Assembly (NCBI RefSeq): GCF_000276665.1
Contig: NW_004955460.1
Location: 5,181,225-5,245,224 of the forward strand
Source: Chinchilla lanigera
Lineage: Eukaryota; Chordata; Mammalia; Rodentia; Chinchillidae
Direction: 5' to 3'
DNA length: 64,000 bases
In this document: positions 1 to 11,392 of the stretch, in pieces
How positions within the stretch are numbered: the first letter of the stretch is position 1
Layout of the letters: every line of letters begins with the position of its first letter
Made by a program: the position numbers and the translations under genes
The notes under the pieces: generated by a model
Told to the model about the DNA's origin: nothing
Seen by the model: only the letters and a program-made list of their open reading frames with translations
The model's database searches: none

Positions 1-1437
1 CAACTTGTTTAATTTTCATAAGAAATTAACTATCGAACAATTATATGTTCAAGCTAACCCAAAGAGAATATTGACAAAACATTCAAATTTCAATTGGAAA
101 TCCAATTAGAAAGAATTCAAGCATTTATAATTTCTCCTTGCATTAAATGTAAATTGATAATCAGTTAAGAGACACATAATAATTCCTTGTAAACAGATGA
201 TGCTTACTTTATATTTTGGCATTCTATAATATCAGTAGTTTAAGAGGAAGACAATGACCAAGCTCCAAAGACTAATAAGATACATACTAATTAATTTTGG
301 AAGTTATAGTGAGATTCAAAATATAGACATGCAGTTATGTATAGATTTTCTGCCTAATAAGGTCAATTCATATTAAAGCAACTATGAAATGAAAAACACA
401 CCTCTAGTGAATCCTTAGTGATGTTGAATTTCCGATGAAATACCAAAATAAGATATGCTTTTGGTGAACATTTTCTAAAGCAAAGCAAAATTCTGATAAA
501 CATTACTTCATTAGATTCACATAAGGACATTTCTGAAAATAAATCAACTCTTTAATAGAAGGTGTGGTGGTGTTGCTATTTTGTTTCTGAATTCAAGACA
601 CTGCAAATAATTTGGAAGTGCAGTTTTAAATACTGCCAGATCCAAAAAAGCTAAGTAGGTCAAGTGAAAAAGTGAGATTTTTGTACAATGATAAAGATTA
701 ACTAGGAGAATTTCAGGAACTTCAGAAATGGACATATGATCCATATTGAATCTCAGAGGTCAACTGGATAGACTGTGAGTACACGTGAAAGTAGATACCC
801 ATTCAAAGAAGTCAGTGCATATTGTTACTAAAAAATTAAAATCTTCCTCCTAGCACTTATCTCTATGAGAAATAAGATACTTACAGTGCATCCTGAAGTA
901 GAGTGAGTTGTGCAGAATTGCAGACAAAGCATGGGAACATGAGTTACCTGACCAGAAAGCATAAATGACAAAGGATAGGAGAGGGAAGCACTTCACAAGA
1001 GACCTTAGCTTTTCACTGTAGAGGTTACGAAGTGACCTAATCTCCTGTCTATCCCCTGACATGCATCATGAAAACACAATCCATTGTGGAAAAAAATGAA
1101 TAGGTTCATGAATATTGGAAGCCTTGGTTTTGAAGTTCTTCATCATATCCCATCTTAACATGTGGAGAAAAGACAAAGGCAAGGTGTTTGTTGTAGTCTA
1201 TGCCATTTAATAGTGGTGATTTTGGCAACTTGTTTAACTTACTGACCTTCTCTTCTTATCTATAAAGTAAGGATAATAATCAGGGTCATGCAACAATGGC
1301 AGATGAAAGGCCATGATGGGCATTCATTCAATGGCAGCTCATCTTCCTATTACTGTGAGGTAGGTACAGTGCTTACAACCACACATGGTTTGTGTTTTCT
1401 AGTAATTCTCTTCATTGATGTTCCATTTCCTCCACAG
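1..1437. other. TRGC 5' flank / J-C intron, no gene seen
   Basis: AT-rich noncoding DNA upstream of TRGC exon 1, expected to be part of the J-C intron. I searched it for a J-gamma segment (12-spacer signal plus an FxxGT-type frame) and saw none. About 1225-1285 reads as a MIR SINE fragment (CTTGTTTAACTTACTGACC... ATCTATAAAGTAAGGATAATAA). The short open frames here have no recognisable homology. Confidence 0.6.
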
Positions 1438-1767
1438 ATAAAGTGCTTGACGAAGACATTTCCCCCAAGCCCTCTATGTTTCTTCCTTCAGTGAGTGAAA
1501 CAAATGTTGATAAGGCTGGGACATATATTTGTCTCTTGGAGAAATTTTTTCCTGAACCTATTAAGGTATCTTGGAAGGAAAAGGATAATGATGGCATTCT
1601 GGAATCCCAGCAGGGAGATACAGTGAAGATTAACAACACCTACATGAAACTTAGCTGGTTAACCGTGACTGGAGACTCCATGAGTAAAGAGCACAAATTT
1701 ATTGTCAAACATGAGAATAATAAAGGAAGAGGTGATCAGGAGATTGTCTTCCCTCCAATAAAGAAAG
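1438..1767 (+). CDS. TRGC: T-cell receptor gamma constant region, exon 1 (C-gamma Ig domain)
   Basis: This exon encodes the extracellular C1-set Ig domain of the TCR gamma chain, which pairs with TCR delta at the T-cell surface. It lies between an acceptor (TCCACAG|AT) and a donor (AAAG|GTATGTG), is 330 nt, and is phase 1 at both ends. The first Asp codon is completed by a G from the J segment, as in human and mouse TRGC. The frame gives about 110 residues starting [18 protein letters not shown], with [20 protein letters not shown] around Cys32 and Trp46, an N-N-T glycosylation sequon at residues 66-68, and the family-typical end HENN...DQEI.FPPIKK. The oddity is at residue 88. The family has the second disulfide Cys there (EHRCIV in human), but this sequence reads EHKFIV, with codon TTT at 1698-1700. 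Without it the canonical intradomain disulfide cannot form. The reading frame is otherwise intact. Confidence 0.95.
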
Positions 1768-1962
1768 GTATGTGTATATTAATGTAAATACAACCTTCCC
1801 GAAAATTTATCTGAAAGGGAATATCATCTGTCAAGTATCAATGCAAACAAATATATGAAGAGAGATCACAAAATACAATGAATGTTTAAATTTTAATAGA
1901 AATGATCACATTAAAATATACGTTGTCATTAATCCCCCTCAAAGCACACTTATCCCAGAGGT

Positions 1963-2265
1963 CTTGCCACTTTCTAAAGGAGGTCTGGAAATCCTTTTGT
2001 GCGAGTGTCTAGTTGCACAGTCATGGCTGCCTGAATGTTTTGAATTGATTCAAAACATTAACTTTTCATGCTCACTTTGACTTTGCCAGAAGTGGCATGG
2101 TGCTGGGTCCAGGAAATAAGCTAGGTAGAGATATATAGCAACGTTTTCATAAACCTACCTTTCCACCGGATGGCACTTGGTGAGAGCATTCATCGTATTT
2201 TAGATTATACCTCTTAAAGACACTCACAAAAGAAGCCTTCCAGAACTGCTTCGGAAAGTGGCAAG
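1963..2265 (+). mobile_element. mariner-type DNA transposon relic with inverted-repeat arms
   Basis: The arms 1963-2010 and 2218-2265 are imperfect reverse complements. The right arm, TTCCAGAACTGCTTCGGAAA, is nearly the same as in the element at 14247-14547, and the left flanks of the two copies also align (CATTAATCCC...CACACT/CTCATCCC). The other copy carries a mariner-transposase-like frame, so I assign both to one Tc1/mariner family. No open frame remains here. Confidence 0.55.
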
Positions 2266-2637
2266 AATAACAAGATAACTGAGTTCAAAGTCAGAGGGAG
2301 TATTTTAGAGGGATTACTATCTCAGTGTACTTTCTTTTCTTTAAAAGCACACCATATTTTTTGATCAGTCCAGGTAAATCTTTCTTAAATTAGCTTGCAT
2401 TTAATTATAGCAGGATTATTCTATATTTCTGACTAACATAATAATTATAAACATTTTTGAGTAGTCTTAGTATTTTAGTATTGAAACTGAGACTGAGAAA
2501 GTGTATGTGAACTTTTCTTTTTGTGTTCTTCAATGCCTCTACCATTTTAACTATTCTATGGGACAATACCAGGGAATTTGTGCTATTCCTAGAATTTATA
2601 TGTGGATCAAATGAAACAACATACATGAAAACACCTA

Positions 2638-2745
2638 CTACCTGTTAGTGGGTAGTTGCTACCTGTTAAATGCTAAAAGGAGTTTATTACCTGTTAAATG
2701 CTAAAAAGAGTTTACTACCTGTTAAATGCTAGAAGAAGTTTTCAG
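2638..2745. repeat. minisatellite, about 28-bp unit, three copies
   Basis: The unit TACCTGTTAAATGCTA followed by a purine-rich GAGTTTA-like tail recurs three times, with a partial unit (CTACCTGTTAGTGG) at the left edge. The copies differ at only a few positions. Confidence 0.8.
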
Positions 2746-3636
2746 TTTTGATGACTTTCCTTGATTTATGAGAGGGAACAATTAGGCATCTCTCAGCAAG
2801 CAATGCCACCCACTTCAGCATTGCTAGGCAAGAAGTTTATTCTACAAAGAATAAGTTCTTAATAAACAAAATAGTGCTCCTATGAAAGAGCCAGATCCCA
2901 GTTCAACATAATATAGGATAACTTTAGCTGCTGCACTTTCTTTAGCTGTCTTATGTTTTTCTGATTTTTACTTATGCATCACTATTAGTAAAATTTCATA
3001 ATTTAAGGGTGAGTGAGGCTAATGTGTATGAACTTATTTCCTTTCTCCATTATGGATGCATATTTTGCCCTTGGTAAGTGCCAGAAGTACAAACATTTCC
3101 TGTACCACTAGCCTATGCCAGCCTCAGGTGGGAATGTGGGTGAAGAGTCTAGCACGGTCTACCTAGTGTCCCACGGTGGATGTGTAGCAGTGAAGAATGG
3201 ACATTCTTTTCCTAATTACTCAGGCTCGTCTTTCAAAGGAATCTGTCTGATGCAGTGGGGTACAGGTCTGCACAGCTGGGCAGAGGGCTAAATATGCAGG
3301 GGCCTGGCAGTCGTCCAGTGTGCGTCAAAGTCCCAACTGTTAAACACTAATCCAGTGGCTCCAGAGTGGCCTTGAGAGAGAATCATTTTATTGTACTTTT
3401 CCATGTGGCTGAGGGGTCTTTATGAATCTGTGGGGCTCACAAACAAATCAACATGTGTAAGACCTTTGCCATGAACCATCCAGATTTCTAGGTGCAGCTT
3501 TATCTTCTGGAATCCTTAGTTTCTGCAGTGACCAGTGAGATCACAACAGTTGTCTGGATTTCCCTGGGGATATGAGGAAGGACAAATAAAATAATGTGGG
3601 TGAAATTTTTGGTTTTCAAAAATATAGCATGAATGC

Positions 3637-3710
3637 ATTTTTTATATATATATATATAGTATGTGTGTATGTGTGTATATATATATGTACATATGTATAC
3701 ATATAGTACT
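3637..3710. repeat. TA/TG microsatellite
   Basis: Alternating TATATATA and GTGTGTATGTGTG tracts ending in TACATATGTATACATATAG. Simple sequence, no gene. Confidence 0.85.
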
Positions 3711-4708
3711 TATGCTATTACGTATTTATACTATTTCCTAAAGCAAACTAAAGTAAGATAACAAGAAGAGTCCCTATTTTCTATTTCTATTGCTCAGAAG
3801 CTGAGGAGGGAAGTATACAAAGTGCAAGGCTAACACAAGCAATGTGCCTAAGTATCCAATTATTCTTAGATATTTTCTTGCAATTAGGGAAAAATAAAAT
3901 GCATAGTAACTCCTATGACAATTATCATACTGGAGTGAAGTTTCAATTTTATGTTTTACTCTGCTCTGAATTCTCAATCATGTATCTTCTTAGGGCGTGT
4001 CAGGGCAACAAAGCTGGGGGCACTTCTGTTAGTGTTCTCCAACAGCATATTTCTAATGCTGCTTCCTAATTTTTTATAAAAACTAAAAGAAACTTCTTGG
4101 AAAGACAAATGAATGAAGTGAAATGTAAGGAAAATAAAACTAATCTATTCCAAGTTTGTAGTCAGTCTTAACTGAGAGAGAGAACTTAGGATAGGCTTAT
4201 AGATTTTATTGTCAGCAACTGTATTCTTTTGAATTCCACCGATGCCTGATGATAAAGCATTTTCATTTATCTTTTACTGAATAACATCATCATAAGAAAA
4301 AAGGAATAGATATTTATGAACTGTTAACATCAATTTATCAAGGTACTTTGATATCCAAACTGTGCATACTAGCATTTTTATTTTTGAGACTTACCCAAAG
4401 AATCTGAGCTTCCAGTCCATTTCTTCATGCATGAACAATAAAACATCACCATGGATATGTGAAAGGGCAGAGTGGAACTGTGCCCATAAAGATAAGAACA
4501 CTTACAGCAGAAAAAATTAAACCAAAACCACCATCATGGCATTGGTTCTCTGTCCATTTTAAGATTTTCATCTTTGTGTGGATATTGACTTTTTTTATTT
4601 TTAACTACAAATAAATACAGCTCCCTCCTCAATATTTATTCAAAGGACTAGAAGGTGACTTGAATTATCCTTCTTCCCCTGAAAGAATTGCACTAACATG
4701 CTGAGCTC

Positions 4709-5058
4709 TGTTATGGTTTATGTCTGTGTGTCCCCCCAAAGCTTCATGCGGTCATGGGGCAGGCTTTTAGAGTTTGATTGATTATGGGTGTGAGAGCTAC
4801 ATCCTCCTTGGGGTGGACAGTTTGCACATGTAAGGGAGAGGAAGAGGTTGCTTGCCACCATTCCTCCCTTTTGTTTTTGTTGCTTTTGCTGTGTTCTGCC
4901 GCCATGAGCTGTAGCCCTCTGCCATGTGCCACTCTGCCCTGTAACCTGCCAAGTATGGACTAAAACCTCCACAAACTGTAAGTGAAATAAACCTTTCCTT
5001 CCTTAATTTTGGGCATCAGGTATTTTGTCCCAGCAAAGAGAGAAAAGTAACCAAGACA
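4709..5058 (+). mobile_element. ERVL-MaLR-like solo LTR with 5-bp target duplication
   Basis: The element begins TGTTATGGTTTATGTCTG and ends GTAACCAAGACA, so it has TG...CA ends. It is flanked by AGCTC on both sides (4704-4708 and 5059-5063), the 5-bp duplication expected for ERVL/MaLR elements. A polyadenylation signal (AATAAA, about 4986) precedes the R-like end AAACCTTTCCTTCCTTAA...GGTATTTTGTCCCAGCAA, which is typical of rodent MT/ORR1-class LTRs. The family is the one found in opposite orientation at 37332-37704. Confidence 0.8.
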
Positions 5059-6003
5059 AGCTCCTATATTTAAAAGGCCTATTGGCTAAGAGTAATTTAG
5101 ATGTTACAAGAGAAGATTTTGTGGTGTCCACACTAGGGATTAGATGTTGTTTCTCTGTGATTATTTTCTGTATGTTTCTGTAGATTTACTCAGCACTCTC
5201 CATGTGCCCTATGTTCTTTAATCCTTCACAATATCTTTTAAATGTTGGTTGTGCTGTTCTCTTATGACTCTTACCAAACTATCTACACTCACCAAACTTT
5301 ATTTCCTCATTCATAACTTGAGGCTGTCCAGAATATAGCTTATATATGCTTTACTAGGAAATTAAATAAATAACACAGGTACAGCATGAAACATAGTGCC
5401 TGGCATAGCCCTGACACTGAATAGGCATTAGCTTTCATTAATATCATCGTTTTCATGTCCACAAATTTTGGACCTCTCCCAAATCATGTGCGTGAGTTGG
5501 GACAATGCTGTTGTATGACCTGCAAAGATTTAGCTCCTTTCCTCTGCTTAGATGATAAGTTTCTCTAAATTAAACTCCTTTAAATGTGTGTGATTCTGTT
5601 TTCCACTCTAGAATAGAATGGATTCACTCAGGATGCATATAAAGCAGCCAATTTGCGTTTATTTTTCCATTACAAATGCATTTGTGGGTTACTTGTTTTG
5701 TGCAGTAGACTGAACGAGGAGTTATCAATACAGAGGAAAACTACGCAGTCTTGAATGTTACATTCCAGTTTTAATAAAAATAATGTGCCTTTTATGAACT
5801 TCAAGATCTTTGTAATATATGGATGATATCTAGTGAAATTCAAGGAGTCAGAAAGAATTACTTTTGGAATTGTGAGGACTGTATTTTAAATGATTGTCCT
5901 TGTCTATCAATAGATTATGCACTTATGTAAATATGTTTGCATACACATACTTTCAAATGAAAGGGAATAATAATTGACCAATACTTGCTCTTATTTTTTC
6001 TAG

Positions 6004-6039
6004 TCACAACTTCTGAAGTTTGCTTGAAAAATGAAAATG
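6004..6039 (+). CDS. TRGC: TRGC exon 2 (connecting peptide, interchain cysteine)
   Basis: A 36-nt exon bounded by a polypyrimidine acceptor (TTATTTTTTCTAG) and the donor AATG|GTAAGA, phase 1 at both ends. With the G from exon 1 it reads VTTSEVCLKNEN. It encodes the hinge between the Ig domain and the membrane segment. Its single Cys corresponds to the residue that makes the interchain disulfide with TCR delta in disulfide-linked gamma chains. Splicing in frame from exon 1 and into exon 3 supports the call. The exon is too short to recognise alone. Confidence 0.88.
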
Positions 6040-6626
6040 GTAAGATTTATGTCATGTGATGCCATTTCTTTCTTCCTGACCATCTTAACTTTGAATTCTT
6101 CCAGAATAGCCTTTTAATCCACTGTCTCCTAGACATTAGCAAAATAAGCAACTTGTTTTCATAGGAGACTATAGGAGAAAGAATCCCCCTTCTGTTTTAT
6201 AGGTTGTGACAAGAATTAATTAAGATTAAAGCTTTATGTGCAAAGCTGTCAATACCATTTGCCATTTGGCTGGTGGTTAATGTATATTTTCTCTGATTAT
6301 TACTCATAGAGGTGATTAGGAAGAACAAATATTACAACTTAGTTATCACACATTCTTTTGCCCTTACAGAAATCCATCATTGAAACTGCAAAAAAAAAAA
6401 ATTAATGTTAATCATGTTCTAAATGAATTTATAGCAGGTGGTTATGAACTTGTGTTGCAAGCTGAATTTTGCCCGCGGTGATCCTGGTGGGAGTGGCAGA
6501 GATTGACGTTTGGGTGTGTGGGTGGTGTTCCCTCAGTGCAGGTCATCAGAAATCTGTGACACCTTCCCATGGTGTGTCCCATGCTGTCACATATGCAGCT
6601 CTAACTTATGACCTGACCTCTCTTAG

Positions 6627-6772
6627 GTTTGCTGGGCGTGCAGCTCACCAGCACCTCTGCCTACTACACCTACCTCCTACTGCTGCTCAAGAGCGCCCTC
6701 CATGGAGCCTTCATCCTCACCGCTTTTCTGGGCAGATGGTCGGCTGTTTGCAGGGACAGGAAGAGAACCTGA
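6627..6772 (+). CDS. TRGC: TRGC exon 3 (transmembrane segment and cytoplasmic tail)
   Basis: This exon starts after CTCTCTTAG and ends at TGA. With the G carried from exon 2 it reads GLLGVQLTSTSAYYTYLLLL followed by LKSALHG, a hydrophobic stretch and the tail RWSAVCRDRKRT. The AYYTYLLLLLKS core is the TCR-gamma membrane segment, and the intramembrane Lys is the residue known to contact CD3 in the receptor complex. The juxtamembrane and tail residues diverge from mouse and human, which is usual. An overlapping longer open frame beginning upstream at 6469 is a frame shadow: it reads this exon out of register. Confidence 0.94.
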
Positions 6773-7180
6773 CAGATAGAGGCATACAGGGCTATGGTCT
6801 CCACTGTTTCCTGTCTCCAGCAGCATCTGCTAAGGTTGGGCATGGTTTGCTAGGCTCCAGCTCCTGAAGGCGATGTGCATATTATTCTGTCATTATCACA
6901 TAGGGGCTTTCCAACTTCACTGTCACAGCAAGGCTTAGCTCATAGCACTGAAACCACATCTCTCTTTGGTCCCCATAGGCCATCCAGCTGGCCCAGGTCC
7001 TCACAACCTTGACATGCACAGTTCACCACTTCTGGTCAGGTGCCCAGTGCCCTTGCACCAGGTCACCCCTGGAAGCCTACACTCTACTCACCTTGACAGA
7101 GCCTTCTTGGCTATTGAATTCCATGCTTTGCTTTTCATGGCTGACAGAGTAAATAAAAACTATCAAGACAGTTCCTTGGG
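6773..7180 (+). other. TRGC: TRGC 3' untranslated region
   Basis: About 380 nt follow the stop codon, up to an AATAAA polyadenylation signal at 7152-7157 (GTAAATAAAAACTATCAAG). The exact cleavage site was not determined. The same region is conserved downstream of the dead constant gene (45801-46230), where the AATAAA has been lost. Confidence 0.7.
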
Positions 7181-7929
7181 CTGTGGATACTTCAATTTGA
7201 TGATACTGAATTAACAAGAAGATGAGAATAGCATGACAACTGGGACCTGGCCTTCAGAGCTGATGGATACCAAGGGTCCAGTACCACAGTTGTATTTCTG
7301 TCCCTGTGGTGGTGATTTATGTCTCTTTCTTTGGGGCACTGACTCTAGGAGAAACCACTGACAAATGAAGATGAACACATCACTGTTCTCTTCGGGGTCT
7401 CCAGGTTCAGGTTCATTTAGTTTGAGACATTCAGTGGCCATAGTGAAATGTCCAATGTGCTTGGCATCCTGAGTGCTCAGCTCTGCGCTAGTGTTCACAG
7501 TATCAAGTGTCCTCCTCCTCACAATGCTCCCCTGAGAGAGAGACACCAGCCCCAGGGTGACACCAGCCTAAGGCAGCATGACAAGGTGTTGAGCACACAG
7601 ACTCTGGACCCAGACAGCCTATGTTTAAATCTTGGATCTGGAATTTAGTATCTGTGTGACCTTTAGCTCTTTAATCTCTCTATGCCTTAATTTTTGCTGG
7701 ACAATGAAGTTAGCATGCAAACACAAAAGTAAAAATTGTTACTTGTTTCCTTCATGTCTATGTAATTTGAATCTAAATGAATAAATTATATTCTGCACCA
7801 GGCCCAGGCAATGTGTGTCAGAAAGTGTGTGGAACAATTGTTGTATAGAAGCACATTGTTGAACTCTCTGAAAACTAATGTCAATCTCCCATTCACTGAA
7901 TGTTAATGTTCTCTATTAATCTGTGTTCA
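7181..7929. other. TRGC 3' flank with MIR SINE
   Basis: Intergenic DNA homologous to 46230-46490 behind the dead C gene. About 7570-7700 reads as MIR (GACTCTGGACCCAGACAGCCTATGTTTAAAT...GTGTGACC), and the same MIR sits at about 46340-46440. It therefore predates the C-gene duplication. No gene seen. Confidence 0.6.
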
Positions 7930-8189
7930 GACGGACCCAGAAGTCATTTTGGCTCTCTAAGGGGACTCCAGGTTATTCAGTGTATGTCTTTCTGTTATAT
8001 AGCTGAAGCAAGAGCTTCCACATCTTTGAGCTCCTGAAGCGCATAATTCTCACACATAGCTACATCTATCTATGCCAGTAGGTTCATAGACATAGTTCAT
8101 ATGCTACTTTGTTGACAATGAGAACATCAAACTAAAAGAAATCAGAATCCTTACACTGAATACCTGGAAAAAGTACAGGTACTTGGTAG

Positions 8190-8900
8190 AATGTTCTGGA
8201 TAATCCTGAGTTGCCAATTGTTCCTTCCTCCAGCACAAGGTCAGGGCAGTGACAGAAGGAGCAGTATCCACACAGTTCTTCGCACCAGGTTCCCAACTCC
8301 CACAGCAGTTAATGTCCTTTCTGTGTTCCATGTAGGACGCCCACCCACCCACCCACAGCATGGAACAGAAGGTTGATGGCAGTCGCACATGTGTGGAGGT
8401 GGATATTTTCTTTGCATTCATTAGCTGTGACTTTTCAAAAGTGAGGCAGGTTGGCTGTGGTTTAACTGTGCTCGGTTTCCCTTCTAACACCTTCACCACT
8501 CCTTGTGCTGCCCCAACCAGTCAGAGCCGGTTTGTCTTTGAGCCTCTTCCAAGAATCAACCACATTCGACAGAGCACAGAAACAGAACAAGCCTGAGAAA
8601 ATGAAGCCCCACCAGCCACACCAGTGCCTCCTGTCACCCACTGTGTCCCTGCCTCCCCAGGCCTCTGCTTTGTGCTGCTGAATTTTAGAGCAGCCCAGGT
8701 GGATAGGGAAGGAGGATGCTGAGAGTTCTCAACCCCTGGGAACCCTACCTGGGGCCTCCTGTGACATCAGCCCCACAAAGCTGTGGGTGGTGTGATTATT
8801 TCCTCTCTGGTGCTGTGCATTTGCAGTGCAGAAATAGCTCCACTCTCTGCGTAGAGGGCAGGGATTGGTCTAAGGTCTGGGTTCACAGGAATCAGGGAGT
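8190..8900 (-). promoter_or_regulatory. Candidate TCR-gamma 3' enhancer (copy 1)
   Basis: This is the best-conserved part of the inverted block, about 1.4 kb past exon 3, and matches 50890-51650 in reverse complement. It holds TGTGGTTTAACTG (8456-8468), a RUNX/CBF site directly abutting a Myb site. It also has a second RUNX site, AACCACA (8558-8564), and a CACATGTG E-box (8386-8393). The mouse TCR-gamma enhancer lies 3' of C-gamma and is known to need CBF and Myb sites. The enhancer role is inferred from position, motif content and conservation. An alternative is an old conserved coding or repeat relic. Confidence 0.5.
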
Positions 8901-9358
8901 CGATTTCAATTACATTTGGTGTTTCTTCAATCTGAGTGGTCTTATTTTATTTCCAAATGAAAACCTCTGCTTGTCATCCAAAAGAATCTGTTTCATAGCA
9001 ACTGAAAAACAATTAAACAAAACTTTGCTAATGTCAATATGACATTGTCTTAATTCTAATGCACTTAAGTTTTTAACTTTGAGAGGATTCATTAAAGAAA
9101 GCAGTAAAATACAAACTTATTTTATTATCCACCCATGGTACTTTGAACATTTTGTTTCATATTTTGGCTTGCACAAATGCAGACACACAGGAAGCAGGCG
9201 TCAGTCTTGTTAGTATTATTACTTAGTAGGAAACACTGTCAGAGGGCATGAACAAATTTGCAGTGAACTACAAACAGACCTTAAACATATGAACAGATGC
9301 TTGTCCTCACTCATAAATGGAGAAAAGCAAAATAAATCTACACAAGATCCTATTTTTC

Positions 9359-9438
9359 GGGGCTGGGGATTTAGCTCAGCGGCAAAGCGCCTGCCTGGCA
9401 AGCGCAAGGTCGTGAGTTCGGTTCCCGGTACCGGAGAA
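9359..9438 (+). mobile_element. ID SINE (tRNA-Ala-derived), young, with target duplication
   Basis: Starts GGGGCTGGGGATTTAGCTCAG and ends GGTTCCCGGTACCGGAGAAA. The A-box (TAGCTCAGCGG) and B-box (GAGTTCGGTTCC) of the Pol III promoter are both present. A perfect duplication AAGATCCTATTTTTC flanks it (9344-9358 and 9439-9453). Confidence 0.93.
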
Positions 9439-10009
9439 AAGATCCTATTTTTCACTTGCCAAATTCACAAAACCGTGACATTTGCCAGCCCACTCCGGCA
9501 TTCCCACACATGGTGGTAGAAAAGCAGAATGGGGCAGCCTATGCAGGACAAGCTGTCACTGTGTACTATCAACATACACATTCACAGTGATGTAAAGCTC
9601 CTTATTTATGTCAGCATTTTCATAGAATCAAATTAGGGGAAATTAATCAACCATCTATTGGAGAAAGCTGATGAAATAAAGTATTTTAGTTTTACCAATG
9701 AGCTATATTGTGGCTATCTAAGTATTTCAATACACTAACATTAAAAGAGCTTTTCTATTTGCAAATAAGAAAGGTAGATATGTATATTGTATACAACATT
9801 TGTACAAAGAGAGAAGATGGAAACCTACATATGTACACTCTACGTTTTTTTTTACAAAAGTGAGTGTATCTAAAAATATTTTTTGAATGAGATTTTTGAA
9901 CAATGTGAATGTATCATCTAAAAATGTTAGTAAATTATTGTTGTGTATATTGTTTCAACACCACAGCCTGATTAATTTCCATTTCTTTAAAGAATTTAAC
10001 TTTTTGGAA

Positions 10010-10050
10010 TATATATATATATATGTGTGTATATATATATATATATATTC
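10010..10050. repeat. AT/GT microsatellite
   Basis: ATATATATATATATGTGTGTATATATATATATATAT. It is absent from the corresponding point of the inverted partner near 49850, so it arose or expanded in this copy. Confidence 0.85.
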
Positions 10051-11154
10051 TTGTGGTACCCTTTATTTTATTTGTTATTCTCTTCCTTAACATTTGGGTG
10101 AATTTGTGGCTTTTGTGTGTGGTGCTACAGCGAATTAACATCTTTGCATGTACATGTTAGAACATACACTCTGTTTATGCTGAGAGTCCTGTCCAGGTAG
10201 ACCGTGTCCCACAACTGGACAATGTGCTCTGGTCTGTGATGGCTCCTGATGACTTCTACTCTGAGACAACCATGCTGGAATTCAGGAGCTATTTCAGTCA
10301 CTTGCTGGTCTCAGATTTAATGAAAGAGCATTTTTAAGTCCCCATAGCTGGCCTCTTAGTAGGTCTGCACTTTAATAACTCTCAGGTATCCCAGGAGAGG
10401 AGAAAGACCCACAGATAGAATGGAAAGAGCAGTGTTTCTTATATTCAATCTAGAGTGATGTGGACTCTGGTACTTGTTCAGTATTGTACAGTGGGCATAT
10501 TTAGCAGTGTGGCTGACTTATTATTTACTCGTGGGCTTACTCATCATTGGGACTTTCTCTGTGATCAGCACTAAGCATGTTTAACATGAGGGATTACTCA
10601 GTAACTAACATAGGGGAAAGGCAGTTTCTGAGACCTGGTTGTCACAGTGACATGAACATGTGTGTACTGTAGTGTAATTGAGGTCTTTAGGGAGAACACA
10701 AACTGTCTTACAGGATTCTTGGTGATTATAAGTGGTAGGTGTTGGTCATTATTCAAACAAAACAAAAACTAAACAAATAAATAGCCAAACAGAGAACAAT
10801 GGAAACCATGATTTTAGTCATTTAAATTTCCATGGCTCATGAAAATGTTGGATTTCTAGACTTTTGGCTGAATAAAATCATCCTGCTGTATCTCAAGGTT
10901 ATTCTTATTAGTCAGAATTTCCTTCCAGTCAGCAATTGTGTTGGACTTTGGTTTATATAGTATAATAAATTAGCTATGATTAATTGTAGTCCGCTTGATA
11001 AACAAAAAGACTTCAAAAAACCTGATATATTAAAAAAATGGATCCAGAAGAATAAAGAGGATGCATTTCAAAAAATTTGGGGAATTGCTGCCTGGATGTT
11101 TCCAATTTTGTTTAATAATTATGAACTACAATTTTCTTTAATAATTCTGTTCTT

Positions 11155-11392
11155 GGGGCTGGGGATTTAGCTCAGCGGCAAAGTGCCTGCCTGGCAAGCG
11201 CAAGGTCGTGAGTTCGGTTCCTGGTACCGGAGAAAANNNNNNNNNNNNNNNNNNNNNNNNNNNNNNNNNNNNNNNNNNNNNNNNNNNNNNNNNNNNNNNN
11301 NNNNNNNNNNNNNNNNNNNNNNNNNNNNNNNNNNNNTGAGTTCGGTTCCTGGTACCGGAGAAAAACCAAAAAAAAAAAAATAATAATAATAA
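11155..11392 (+). mobile_element. ID SINE interrupted by a 100-N assembly gap
   Basis: An ID element in + orientation runs to 11236, then 100 Ns (11237-11336), then the ID 3' end is repeated and followed by a poly-A and TAA-repeat tail. One pair of target duplications, TAATAATTCTGTTCTT (11139-11154 and 11393-11408), brackets the whole structure, so it was a single insertion. The last 28 bases before the gap are identical to the first 28 after it. Confidence 0.92.

Larger units (their letters stand above)
1768..6003 (+). other. TRGC: TRGC intron 1
   Basis: An intron of about 4.2 kb joining exon 1 (phase 1) to the small connecting-peptide exon. It holds a mariner relic with inverted repeat (about 1930-2280), a three-copy minisatellite (about 2638-2745), a TA/TG microsatellite (about 3637-3710), a MaLR solo LTR (4709-5058) and a MIR-like fragment (about 5300-5450). 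No other exon was recognised. Confidence 0.75.

Noticed and set aside
1288..1440. Possible extra exon or V-like end before TRGC exon 1 (frame containing SSSYYCEVG)
   Set aside because: The YYC motif is isolated: no Ig framework upstream and no recombination signal after it. The frame begins just after a MIR fragment.
6469..6867. 132-codon open frame overlapping TRGC exon 3
   Set aside because: It reads the membrane exon out of register (FAGRAAHQHL instead of LLGVQLTSTS). The splice sites and phase of exon 3 explain the sequence better.
9359..9438. tRNA-Ala-like gene
   Set aside because: It has A and B boxes but a poly-A tail and target duplications, so it is an ID SINE rather than a tRNA gene. 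The same applies to the other ID copies.
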